This document shows, piece by piece, positions 50,682 through 59,089 of a DNA stretch of 64,000 bases. The number at the start of each line of letters is the position of its first letter. Position 1 is the first letter of the stretch. Both the position numbers and the translations under genes were made by a program. The DNA is taken from contig NZ_JASZYR010000010.1 in NCBI RefSeq assembly GCF_030316855.1, forward strand, positions 62,001 through 126,000, in the 5' to 3' direction. Origin of the DNA: Variovorax sp. J22P240 (lineage in GTDB: Bacteria > Pseudomonadota > Gammaproteobacteria > Burkholderiales > Burkholderiaceae_C). The notes under the pieces were generated by a model. The model was not told the origin of the DNA. It was given only the letters and a program-made list of their open reading frames with translations, and did no database searches.

Positions 50682-51812
50682 ATGCCCACTCACAATGCCG
50701 ATTCGCAGCAGATCGCTGCCGCACAACAACTAGCAGTCGATGCGCGCTATCTCACTGACCCCAACCCTCGCGTAGGCTGCGTCCTGATCGATGCAGCGGG
50801 CGAGCTGGCCGGAGCGGGCCACACTCAACGCGCGGGGGGGCCTCATGCGGAGATCGTGGCGTTGCAGGATGCTGCTGCGCGAGGTCGTTCAGTCGCCGGT
50901 GCAACGGCCTATGTCACGCTGGAGCCCTGTTCTCATCACGGCCGCACCGCTCCCTGCTGCGATGCCTTGATCGCCGCGGGCATCCGACGCGTCGTCGCCT
51001 CGGTCGCGGATCCGAACCCTCTCGTCGGCGGCCAGGGCTTCGAGCGCCTTCGCGCGGCCGGCATCGAGGTCGTCGTGGGCCCCGGCGCCACCGAGTCACG
51101 CGAACTCAACATCGGTTTTTTCAGCCGCATGGTGCGCAAGACACCCTGGGTGCGCCTGAAAGTTGCGGCATCGCTCGACGGCAAGACGGCATTGACCAAC
51201 GGCGTTAGCCAATGGATCACTTCCGAAGCCGCCCGCACCGACGGCCATGCATGGCGGGCGCGGGCGAGCGCGGTGCTGACGGGTGTCGGCACGCTCATCG
51301 AGGACAACCCGCGTCTTGACGCGCGTCTGGTCGAGACGCCGCGGCAGCCGCATCTGGTGGTGGTCGACAGTCGACTGCAAACGCCGCCCGATGCGAACAT
51401 CTTCGGCGTCGCAGACCGCCAGGTTTGGATCTATGCCGCCCAGCGGGACGAAGCGCGGGCCCGCGCTCTTGAAGCTCGGGGCGCCACGATCACCGTCCTC
51501 CCCAATGCCGATGGCAAGGTCGACCTCGCCGCCATGCTGCTCGATCTGGCCGTGCGCGAGGTGAATGAGCTGCATGTCGAGGCAGGCTACAAGCTCAATG
51601 GCTCGCTTCTGCGCGAAGGATGGGTCGACGAACTGCTGCTCTACCTCGCCCCCAAGTTCCTCGGTGAGGGGCTCGACATGGCCAGCCAACCCTTCGCCGG
51701 CGGCCCACTGACCGCCCTTTCTGCCGCCCTGCCCCTGAATTTCCGCTCCGTCGATCGCTTCGGACCCGACCTGAGGATCCTGGCCCGAGTGGCCGACCGC
51801 GACGCTTTCTAG
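50682..51812 (+). CDS. ribD: Bifunctional riboflavin deaminase/reductase
   Basis: 376 residues. The N-terminal deaminase domain has the zinc site HAE (about residues 55-57) and PCSHHGRTAPC (about 82-92). The C-terminal reductase domain begins near residue 155 (PWVRLKVAASLDGKTA). It carries out the second and third steps from GTP to riboflavin. No FMN riboswitch is seen before it. It heads the ribD-ribE-ribBA-ribH-nusB run. Confidence 0.97.
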   Translation: MPTHNADSQQIAAAQQLAVDARYLTDPNPRVGCVLIDAAGELAGAGHTQRAGGPHAEIVALQDAAARGRSVAGATAYVTLEPCSHHGRTAPCCDALIAAGIRRVVASVADPNPLVGGQGFERLRAAGIEVVVGPGATESRELNIGFFSRMVRKTPWVRLKVAASLDGKTALTNGVSQWITSEAARTDGHAWRARASAVLTGVGTLIEDNPRLDARLVETPRQPHLVVVDSRLQTPPDANIFGVADRQVWIYAAQRDEARARALEARGATITVLPNADGKVDLAAMLLDLAVREVNELHVEAGYKLNGSLLREGWVDELLLYLAPKFLGEGLDMASQPFAGGPLTALSAALPLNFRSVDRFGPDLRILARVADRDAF

Positions 51813-51855
51813 CCCCCTCCGTGGCCGGGGGCCGCTTCTCTGCGAAAATGCCGGG

Positions 51856-52509
51856 ATGTTCACCGGAATCATCACCGGCGTGGGGCGCATCGCCGCCGTC
51901 CACGACCTCGGAAGCTCTTCATCCCACGGCAAGCGGCTCAGCATCGCAGTGCCTGACGGGTACCTCGACGACGTGGGTCTCGGTGACAGCATCGCGCTCA
52001 ATGGCGCGTGCATGACCGTCACCACGCTCGACCCTGCGCAACAGCTCTTCACCATCGACATCTCGGCCGAATCGCTCGACAAGACGGCTGGCCTGTCGGA
52101 AGAAGCGACGCGCGTCAATCTCGAGAAGGCCCTTCGCGCCAGCGACCGGCTGGGCGGCCACATCGTGTCCGGCCACGTCGACGGCATCGGCACCGTCAGC
52201 CGGTTCGAGCCCGTCGGCGAAAGCTGGGAGCTGCGCGTGCTCGCGCCACCCGCCCTCGCGCGGTTCCTGGCCTACAAGGGCTCGATCACGATCAACGGCG
52301 TCAGCCTCACCGTCAACAGCGTGAGCGACGGCCCGCAGGGCAGCGAAATCAGCATCAACCTGATCCCCCACACGGTCGAGAACACGGGGCTCGGCAGCCT
52401 GAAGGCGGGCAGCCGCGTCAACCTCGAGATCGACACCGTCGCGCGCTACGTGGAGCGCATGCTCCAGGCCGGCGCCATTCCAATGCCACAGAAAGACAGC
52501 TCCCCATGA
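51856..52509 (+). CDS. ribE: Riboflavin synthase alpha chain
   Basis: 217 residues, two homologous lumazine-binding domains, each with the MFTGII / LGGHIVSGHVDG pattern (domain 2 starts near residue 97). It forms riboflavin by transferring four carbons between two lumazine molecules. The stop overlaps the start of ribBA (ATGA). It lies 43 bases after ribD. Confidence 0.97.
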   Translation: MFTGIITGVGRIAAVHDLGSSSSHGKRLSIAVPDGYLDDVGLGDSIALNGACMTVTTLDPAQQLFTIDISAESLDKTAGLSEEATRVNLEKALRASDRLGGHIVSGHVDGIGTVSRFEPVGESWELRVLAPPALARFLAYKGSITINGVSLTVNSVSDGPQGSEISINLIPHTVENTGLGSLKAGSRVNLEIDTVARYVERMLQAGAIPMPQKDSSP

Positions 52510-53666
52510 ATGCATCCGTCACGCCGATCGGCGCCTCGCGCAACGGCCGTGCGCCGGCGCCGATTTCCCCGGTCGAAGAGATCGTGGCCGAGCTTCGCGC
52601 CGGCCGCATGGTGATCCTGGTCGACGAGGAAGACCGCGAGAATGAAGGCGACATCGTCCTCGCCGCCGACCACGTCACGCCCGAAGCCATCAACTTCATG
52701 GCTCGCCATGCCCGCGGGCTGATCTGCCTCACGCTGTCGCGCGAGATGTGCGAGCGGCTGCAACTGCCGCCGATGGTGGCGCGCAACGGCGCCAAGCATT
52801 CGACCGCGTTCACCGTGTCGATCGAGGCGGCCGAGGGCGTGACGACCGGCATTTCCGCCGCAGACCGCTCGCGCACCGTCCAGGCCGCGGTCGCGTCCAA
52901 TGCGGTCGCGGCCGACCTGGTCCAGCCCGGCCACATCTTCCCCTTGCAAGCGGTCGACGGCGGCGTTCTCATGCGCGCCGGCCACACCGAAGCCGGCTGC
53001 GACCTGGCGGCCATGGCTGGCTGCTCGCCTTCCGCCGTGATCTGCGAGGTCATGAACGAAGACGGCACGATGGCGCGGCTGCCCGACCTGCAGCTCTTCG
53101 CCGCCGAGCACGGCATCAAGATCGGCACCATCGCAGCGCTGATAGAGCACCGCAGCCGGACCGAATCGCTGATCGAGAAGGTTGGTTGCCGCGAGATCCA
53201 GACTGCGTGGGGCCCGTTCACGGCCCATGCCTTCAAGGACAAGCCCAGCAACGGCGTGCACCTGGCTCTGGTGCGCGGCCAATGGAATACCGGCGACACG
53301 GTGGACGTGCGTGTGCACGAGCCGCTGTCGGTGCTCGACGCGCTGGAACTGAACCGCGCACTGCACTCCTGGAGCCTCGACGCCAGCCTCGCCCACCTCG
53401 CGGCCGAAGGCAAAGGCGTCGCCGTGCTGCTGAACTGCGGCGAAACCGGCGCCGAGCTGCTGTCGCAATTCGATGGCACCGCGCGTCCGGCCCAGGCCCC
53501 CGAACGCGGCCGCATGGACCTGCGCAGCTACGGCATCGGCGCGCAGATCCTGCGCGAATGCGGCGTGCACAAGATGAATCTGCTGGGCACGCCGCGCCGC
53601 ATGCCCAGCATGGCGGCAGGCTACGGCCTGGAGATCGCCGGCTACATCACGAAAGACGAGACCTGA
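52506..53666 (+). CDS. ribBA: RibBA-type protein with intact DHBP synthase and degenerate GTP cyclohydrolase II half
   Basis: 386 residues from the ATG at 52506. Residues 20-225 are a full 3,4-dihydroxy-2-butanone 4-phosphate synthase (DEEDRENEGDI at about 40-50; HTEAGCDLA later). The C-terminal half aligns with RibA (VGCREIQTAWGPFTA, RVHEPLSVLDALEL, GIGAQILRECGV) but lacks the zinc motif C-x2-G-x7-C-x-C: where RibA has RVHSECLTGD this protein has RVHEPLSVLD. It should make DHBP but not open GTP. A separate GTP cyclohydrolase II is needed and is not in the window. Confidence 0.93.
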   Translation: MNASVTPIGASRNGRAPAPISPVEEIVAELRAGRMVILVDEEDRENEGDIVLAADHVTPEAINFMARHARGLICLTLSREMCERLQLPPMVARNGAKHSTAFTVSIEAAEGVTTGISAADRSRTVQAAVASNAVAADLVQPGHIFPLQAVDGGVLMRAGHTEAGCDLAAMAGCSPSAVICEVMNEDGTMARLPDLQLFAAEHGIKIGTIAALIEHRSRTESLIEKVGCREIQTAWGPFTAHAFKDKPSNGVHLALVRGQWNTGDTVDVRVHEPLSVLDALELNRALHSWSLDASLAHLAAEGKGVAVLLNCGETGAELLSQFDGTARPAQAPERGRMDLRSYGIGAQILRECGVHKMNLLGTPRRMPSMAAGYGLEIAGYITKDET

Positions 53667-54130
53667 TGCAACACGCAAACAAGGGCAGCGACGTCGAGCT
53701 CAACGGCAAGGGCCTGCGCATCGGCATCGTCCAGGCGCGCTTCAATGAAGACATCACCGACGCGCTCGCCAAGGCCTGCCGCGCCGAACTCGCGGCGCTG
53801 GGCGTCGCCGAGGCCGACATCGACCACCTGAGCGTGCCCGGTGCGCTCGAAGTGCCGGTCGCGCTGCAGGCGCTGGCCGAGCGCAACCGCTATCACGCAC
53901 TGGTCGCGCTGGGCTGCATCATCCGCGGCGAAACCTACCACTTCGAACTGGTGGCCAACGAATCGGGCGCGAGCGTGAGCCGCCTGGCGCTGGACTACCG
54001 CATCCCGATCGCCAACGCGATCCTCACCACCGAAAACCTCGAACAGGCCATCGCGCGACAGACCGACAAGGGCCGCGATGCAGCACGTGTCGCAGTCGAG
54101 ATGGCGCAACTGCTCGCCACCCTTTCATGA
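53666..54130 (+). CDS. ribH: 6,7-dimethyl-8-ribityllumazine synthase
   Basis: 154 residues. Family motifs: IVQARFNEDITD, the VPGALEVPVALQ segment and GCIIRGETYHFELV with the catalytic histidine. It joins DHBP with the pyrimidine intermediate to give lumazine and usually forms capsid-like shells or decamers. Its start overlaps the ribBA stop, and its stop overlaps the nusB start. Confidence 0.97.
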   Translation: MQHANKGSDVELNGKGLRIGIVQARFNEDITDALAKACRAELAALGVAEADIDHLSVPGALEVPVALQALAERNRYHALVALGCIIRGETYHFELVANESGASVSRLALDYRIPIANAILTTENLEQAIARQTDKGRDAARVAVEMAQLLATLS

Positions 54131-54660
54131 CCGAAGACACCAAAGCATCCAGCGGCAAGCCGCGCCAGTCCCGCACTGGGCTCACCAGCACAGGCGCGCG
54201 CAAGGCATCGGCCAAGTCGACGCGCAGCCGTGCGCGCGAGTTCGCCGTGCAGGCGCTCTACCAGCACATCGTGGGCCGCAACGACGCAGAGTCGATCGAC
54301 CAGTTCACGCGCGATCTCGCCGGCTTCCACAAGGCCGACGCGGCGCACTACGACGCGCTGCTGCACGGCTCGATCGAGGCGGCGGACCAGCTCGACGCAC
54401 TGATCGTCCCCCTGCTCGACCGCAAGCTCGAGGAAATCTCCCCGATCGAGCATGCAGTGATGTGGATCGGCGTGTACGAGTTCCAGAACTGCCTCGACGT
54501 GCCCTGGCGCGTGGTGCTCAACGAGTGCATCGAGCTTGCCAAGGAATTCGGCGGCACCGACGGCCACAAGTACGTGAACGCCGTGCTCAACGGGCTCGCG
54601 CCTCAGCTGCGTGCCGCTGAGGTCGAAGCCGATCGCGCCAGTGGGAAGGCGAAGCCATGA
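54127..54660 (+). CDS. nusB: Transcription antitermination factor NusB
   Basis: 177 residues. A basic, lysine/serine-rich N-terminal extension of about 30 residues precedes the all-helical core (SRAREFAVQALYQHIVG, then NECIELAKEFGGTDGHKYVN). NusB with NusE binds boxA RNA in rRNA antitermination. The link ribH-nusB is common in bacteria. The stop overlaps the start of the aminotransferase gene. Confidence 0.96.
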   Translation: MTEDTKASSGKPRQSRTGLTSTGARKASAKSTRSRAREFAVQALYQHIVGRNDAESIDQFTRDLAGFHKADAAHYDALLHGSIEAADQLDALIVPLLDRKLEEISPIEHAVMWIGVYEFQNCLDVPWRVVLNECIELAKEFGGTDGHKYVNAVLNGLAPQLRAAEVEADRASGKAKP

Positions 54661-55856
54661 GGATTTCGAAGCGCGCGGAACGCATCGAGCCGTTCTATGT
54701 CATGGAAGTGGCCAAGGCAGCTTCCAGGCTCGCACGCGAGGTCGCGCACACCGATCGGCCGATGATCTTCCTGAACATCGGCGAACCCGACTTCACCGCG
54801 CCGCCGCTGGTCCAGGAAGCCGCCGCACGCGCCGTCCGTGCAGGCGCCACGCAGTACACCCAGGCCACCGGCCTCGATCACCTGCGCGAACGCATCAGCG
54901 GCTGGTATGCACAACGCTTCGGCGTCGACGTGCCGGCACGCCGCATCGTCATCACGGCCGGCGCGTCGGCCGCATTGCAGCTTGCTTGCCTGGCGCTGAT
55001 CGAGGCCGGCGACGAGATGCTGCTGCCCGACCCGAGCTATCCATGCAACCGCCATTTCGTCACCGCAGCCGACGGCCGCGCCGTGCTGGTGCCGACCACG
55101 GCTGCCGAGCGCTTCCAGCTCAGCGCCGCCAAGGTCGAAGCCGCGTGGACCGACCGCACACGCGGCGTGCTGCTGGCCTCGCCGTCCAATCCGACCGGCA
55201 CCTCGATCGCGCCCGATGAACTGCGGCGCATCCACGAGGTCGTGTCGCGGCGCGGCGGCATCACGATGATCGATGAGATCTACCTCGGCCTGTCCTACGA
55301 CGACGCCTTCGGCCAGACCGCGCTCGCGCTCGACGACCAGGTCATCAGCATCAACAGCTTCAGCAAGTACTTCAACATGACCGGCTGGCGCCTCGGCTGG
55401 CTGGTGGTGCCCGACGCGCTGGTGCCGGCGGTCGAGCGGCTGGCGCAGAACCTCTTCATTTGCGCGAGCACGGTGTCGCAGTACGCGGCGCTGGCCTGCT
55501 TCGAAGCCGACAGCATCGCCGAGTACGAGCGCCGCCGCGCCGAGTTCAAGGCAAGGCGCGACTGGTTCATTCCGCAGCTCAACGCGCTCGGCCTCCAGGT
55601 GCCGGTGATGCCCGATGGCGCCTTCTACGCCTGGGCCGACTGCAGTTCCTTCGCGGAAAGACTCGGCATCGCCGGCAGCTGGGATTTCGCCTTCGAGGCG
55701 ATGAAGCAGGCGCACGTCGCCGTCACGCCCGGCCGCGATTTCGGCTCGGCCGAAACCGGACGCTTCGTCCGCTTCTCGACGGCCAGTTCGATGGCGCACC
55801 TCGAAGAATCGGTCGCGCGCTTGCGTGCCTGGGCGGAAGCCGCCGTTCCCGCATGA
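54657..55856 (+). CDS. Fold-type I PLP-dependent aminotransferase
   Basis: 399 residues. Aspartate aminotransferase-like subgroup: INIGEPDF-type start (LNIGEPDFTAPP), SPSNPTGT near residues 178-185, the lysine in NSFSKYFNMTGWRLGW near residue 240, and RFSTAS near the end. It moves amino groups between an amino acid and 2-oxoglutarate; the substrate is not determined. Start and stop overlap with nusB and ybgC by four bases each. Confidence 0.92.
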   Translation: MRISKRAERIEPFYVMEVAKAASRLAREVAHTDRPMIFLNIGEPDFTAPPLVQEAAARAVRAGATQYTQATGLDHLRERISGWYAQRFGVDVPARRIVITAGASAALQLACLALIEAGDEMLLPDPSYPCNRHFVTAADGRAVLVPTTAAERFQLSAAKVEAAWTDRTRGVLLASPSNPTGTSIAPDELRRIHEVVSRRGGITMIDEIYLGLSYDDAFGQTALALDDQVISINSFSKYFNMTGWRLGWLVVPDALVPAVERLAQNLFICASTVSQYAALACFEADSIAEYERRRAEFKARRDWFIPQLNALGLQVPVMPDGAFYAWADCSSFAERLGIAGSWDFAFEAMKQAHVAVTPGRDFGSAETGRFVRFSTASSMAHLEESVARLRAWAEAAVPA

Positions 55857-56320
55857 GTTTTGCGCTGCCCATTCGCGTCTACTGGGAGGACACCGATGCC
55901 GGCGGCATCGTGTTCTATGCCAACTACCTCAAGTTCATGGAGCGCGCCCGCACCGAGTGGCTGCGCTCGCTGGGCATCGCGCAAGGCAAGCTGCGCGAAG
56001 AAACGGGCGGCATCTTCGTGGTCAGCGAAACGCAGCTCAAGTACCACCGCCCTGCCCGGCTCGACGACGAACTGCTCGTTACAGCCGAACTGCGCCAGAT
56101 CGGCTCCGCGTCATTGATAATCGCGCAGCGCGTGCTATCAAAATCAGAGCAAATCGCCGATGAAGGCGTTGCTGCCGCCGAAGGCAGCCTGTTGTGCGAA
56201 GGCACGATCCGCATCGGCTGGGTCAACGCCAACACACTGCGGCCTGCGCGCATTCCTGGAAAAGTTTCGGGAACCCTCGAGCGCTACGCCGGCTCCATGT
56301 CTCAACCTCTCAAGCCATGA
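55853..56320 (+). CDS. ybgC: Tol-Pal-associated acyl-CoA thioesterase
   Basis: 155 residues, hot-dog fold. The motif YWEDTDAGGIVFYANYLKF holds the catalytic aspartate. YbgC hydrolyses short acyl-CoA thioesters and is regularly the first gene of tol-pal operons, as here (tolQ starts inside its stop codon). The start was taken at the ATG overlapping the aminotransferase stop. Confidence 0.95.
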   Translation: MSFALPIRVYWEDTDAGGIVFYANYLKFMERARTEWLRSLGIAQGKLREETGGIFVVSETQLKYHRPARLDDELLVTAELRQIGSASLIIAQRVLSKSEQIADEGVAAAEGSLLCEGTIRIGWVNANTLRPARIPGKVSGTLERYAGSMSQPLKP

Positions 56321-57030
56321 ATCAAGACCTGTCGATCCTTTCCCTGCTGCTGCACGCCAGCCTCCCGGTGCAGCTCGTCGTGCTGCTGCTCATCGTGGTT
56401 TCCGTCGCGAGCTGGGCGGCGATCTTCCGCAAATACTTCTCCCTCAAGCGCACGCGCTCGCTCAATGAGGACTTCGAACGTGATTTCTGGTCGGGCACCA
56501 GCCTGAACGAGCTGTTTTCCTCTGCGGCGCAGAACGCCAAATTCGCCGGCCCGATGGAACGCATCTTTGCCTCCGGCATGCGCGAATACCAGAAGCTGCG
56601 CGAGCGCCATGTGTCGGACACCGGCACGCTCCTGGACGGCGCGCGCCGTGCGATGCGGGCGAGCTTCCAGCGAGAACTGGACGCGGTCGAGCAGAACCTC
56701 TCGTTCCTCGCCACCGTCGGTTCGGTCTCGCCCTATGTCGGTCTCTTCGGCACGGTGTGGGGGATCATGCATGCCTTCACCGGCCTGGCCGCGCTGGCAC
56801 AGGTCACGCTGTCGACCGTGGCACCCGGCATCGCGGAAGCGCTGGTCGCCACCGCGATCGGCCTCTTCGCCGCCATCCCGGCCGTGGTCGCCTACAACCG
56901 CTTTGCCCGCGAGATCGACAAGATCGCCATTGCGCTCGAGACCTTCATCGAAGAGTTCTCGAACATCCTGCAGCGCAACCTGACGGCGCACGTCAACCCG
57001 ACGTCCGTCACCCCGGCCACGGGCCGCTGA
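56317..57030 (+). CDS. tolQ: TolQ, inner membrane proton-channel protein
   Basis: 237 residues with three membrane helices (about residues 16-36, 137-158 and 172-192). It has the ExbB/TolQ family core GLFGTVWGIMHAF and the conserved helix IAEALVATAIGLFAAIPAVV. With TolR it converts proton flow into force on TolA during outer membrane constriction. Confidence 0.96.
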   Translation: MNQDLSILSLLLHASLPVQLVVLLLIVVSVASWAAIFRKYFSLKRTRSLNEDFERDFWSGTSLNELFSSAAQNAKFAGPMERIFASGMREYQKLRERHVSDTGTLLDGARRAMRASFQRELDAVEQNLSFLATVGSVSPYVGLFGTVWGIMHAFTGLAALAQVTLSTVAPGIAEALVATAIGLFAAIPAVVAYNRFAREIDKIAIALETFIEEFSNILQRNLTAHVNPTSVTPATGR

Positions 57031-57046
57031 AGCGGAGCACCTCGCC

Positions 57047-57484
<438 letters not shown>

Positions 57485-57487
57485 GGC

Positions 57488-58456
57488 ATGTCGCTCGCCG
57501 CCGACCGTCCCGAATTCGCTCCGCCGCCGCAGCGCGGCACGCCGCGCGCCGTGCTGCTGGCGCTGATCGCCCATGCGCTGCTCATCGCCGCGCTGACCTG
57601 GGGCGTGAGTTGGCGGCGCGAGGCGGAAAACGAGGCGGCCGAGGCCGAGCTGTGGTCCTCGACCGTCCAGCAGGCCGCGCCGCGCGCCGTCGCGCCGCCC
57701 GTGCCCACGCCGCCGCCTCCGGTGCCCACCCCTGCACCACCGCCCCCGCCCCCCCCGCCGCCGCCTCAGGCAGTGAAGCCGCCCGAGCCCACGCCGATGC
57801 CCAAGGCACCTGATATCGCGCTCGAACGCGAGAAGAAGCTCAAGGAGCAGAAGGAGCGCGAGCGCGAACTGGAGCAGCAGGCGCAGCAACAGAAGAAGCT
57901 CGAGGCCGCAAAGAAGGCCGCTCAGGAAAAGAAAGAAGCCGAGGCCCGTGAGCGTGCCGAGGACGAGGCCGAGCGCAGGAAAGCCGAGCAGCAGAAGCAG
58001 GCCGAACTGAAGAAGCGCCAGGAGGCAGAGGCCAAGCAGGCCGAAGCCGCCAAGAAGAAGGAAGCTGACGCCAAGCAGGCGGCCCAGGCCGCTGCTGCCG
58101 ACCGTGCCGCGACGCTCAAGCGCATGCAGGCCATGGCGGGTACTGGCGGCGAAGGCGTGGCAGCGAAGTCTTCGGGACCCTCCGGCAGCTACGGCGGAAA
58201 GGTCGCCGCAGTGGTGCGACCCAACGTCGTGTTCCCGGATGCGGACCTTGTCAGCGGCAATCCAGGGGCGGAGTTCGACGTTCGCCTTGCGCCCGACGGC
58301 ACCATCGTCGGCACGCCGGCACTCTCGAAATCCAGCGGTCTGCCGGCATGGGACGAAGCCGCGTTGCGCGCACTACAGAAGACCGAGAAGCTCCCGCGCG
58401 ATGTCGATGGCACCGTGCCTCCACGGCTGATCGTCACGCTGCGTCCAAAGCGCTGA
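57488..58456 (+). CDS. tolA: TolA, envelope-spanning protein
   Basis: 322 residues: a membrane helix near residues 20-37 (VLLALIAHALLIAALTWG), a proline-rich stretch (about residues 70-100, with ten consecutive prolines in the PAPPPPPPPPPPQAVK region), a long charged helix rich in K/E/A/Q (about 110-215), and a C-terminal TonB-like domain (RPNVVFPDADLVSGNPGAEF; RDVDGTVPPRLIVTLRP). It reaches from TolQR to TolB/Pal. The genes for TolB and Pal do not follow. Confidence 0.94.
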   Translation: MSLAADRPEFAPPPQRGTPRAVLLALIAHALLIAALTWGVSWRREAENEAAEAELWSSTVQQAAPRAVAPPVPTPPPPVPTPAPPPPPPPPPPQAVKPPEPTPMPKAPDIALEREKKLKEQKERERELEQQAQQQKKLEAAKKAAQEKKEAEARERAEDEAERRKAEQQKQAELKKRQEAEAKQAEAAKKKEADAKQAAQAAAADRAATLKRMQAMAGTGGEGVAAKSSGPSGSYGGKVAAVVRPNVVFPDADLVSGNPGAEFDVRLAPDGTIVGTPALSKSSGLPAWDEAALRALQKTEKLPRDVDGTVPPRLIVTLRPKR

Positions 58457-58510
58457 CCCTCCGGGGTCTGGGAAGGGCCTGACCCTCGGCATCGAGGCCG
58501 AGAACGCAGG

Positions 58511-58537
58511 CCGGCCCGACGATTCACCGTGGGCCGG
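58511..58537. terminator. Hairpin between convergent tolA and PAP2 genes
   Basis: CCGGCCC (58511-58517) pairs with GGGCCGG (58531-58537) across a 13-base loop that includes the PAP2 stop. The U-tracts on both sides are weak, so factor-independent ending is uncertain. Confidence 0.4.
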
Positions 58538-59075
58538 GGTGCAGATGGATACGCTTCCAGAGCCAGGCGATCAGCGAATGCGCGGCAACGGCAGCCAAAC
58601 CTCCGATCGCCATGCCGGCCGCGATGTCCAATGGATAGTGCACCCCAACGACCACTCGGGCGAGGCTCACGAGGCCGGCCAGGACCAGCAGAACGCATCC
58701 AACGGCCCTGCAATTCGCTGCCAGCAGGAACGAAAACGCCAGGGCTGCGTACACGGTGGCGTGACTGCTCGGGAAGGACGGGCCGAAACCGGATTCCAGA
58801 TGCTGGTGACCGAGACCGAGCTCGACGGGCCTCGGACGATCCCAGACCTCCCCGATGAGGTTGCAGGCGATGCTGCCGAGCGCGATCGCCAGCAAGGCCG
58901 CAAACGTCGGCCTGAGCAGCTGCTGCCTCCAGCGATGAAGTGCCAGCCCTACGGGAAGCAGCAGCAAAAGCCAATGAGCATGGACCGCGAGGAAATGACC
59001 AGCGTCGACCACCCAGGCGTACGCGTCCTTGTCCGCGTTCAACAGCAGGAACAGTTTCTGGTCCGCTGCAATCAT
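58524..59075 (-). CDS. PAP2 family phosphatase, membrane protein
   Basis: 183 residues from the ATG at 59075, 14 bases after dnaE on the same strand. Five or six membrane helices. The acid phosphatase motifs are RPRPVEL (KxxxxxxRP-like, following IGEVWD), PSFPSSHA (PSGH-like) and ARVVVGVHYPLD (SRxxxxxHxxxD-like). It would remove phosphate from undecaprenyl pyrophosphate or other lipid phosphates. Cotranscription with dnaE is suggested by the small gap only. Confidence 0.87.
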   Translation of the reverse strand: MIAADQKLFLLLNADKDAYAWVVDAGHFLAVHAHWLLLLLPVGLALHRWRQQLLRPTFAALLAIALGSIACNLIGEVWDRPRPVELGLGHQHLESGFGPSFPSSHATVYAALAFSFLLAANCRAVGCVLLVLAGLVSLARVVVGVHYPLDIAAGMAIGGLAAVAAHSLIAWLWKRIHLHPGPR

Positions 59076-59089
59076 GGTGCCCAAACGCC

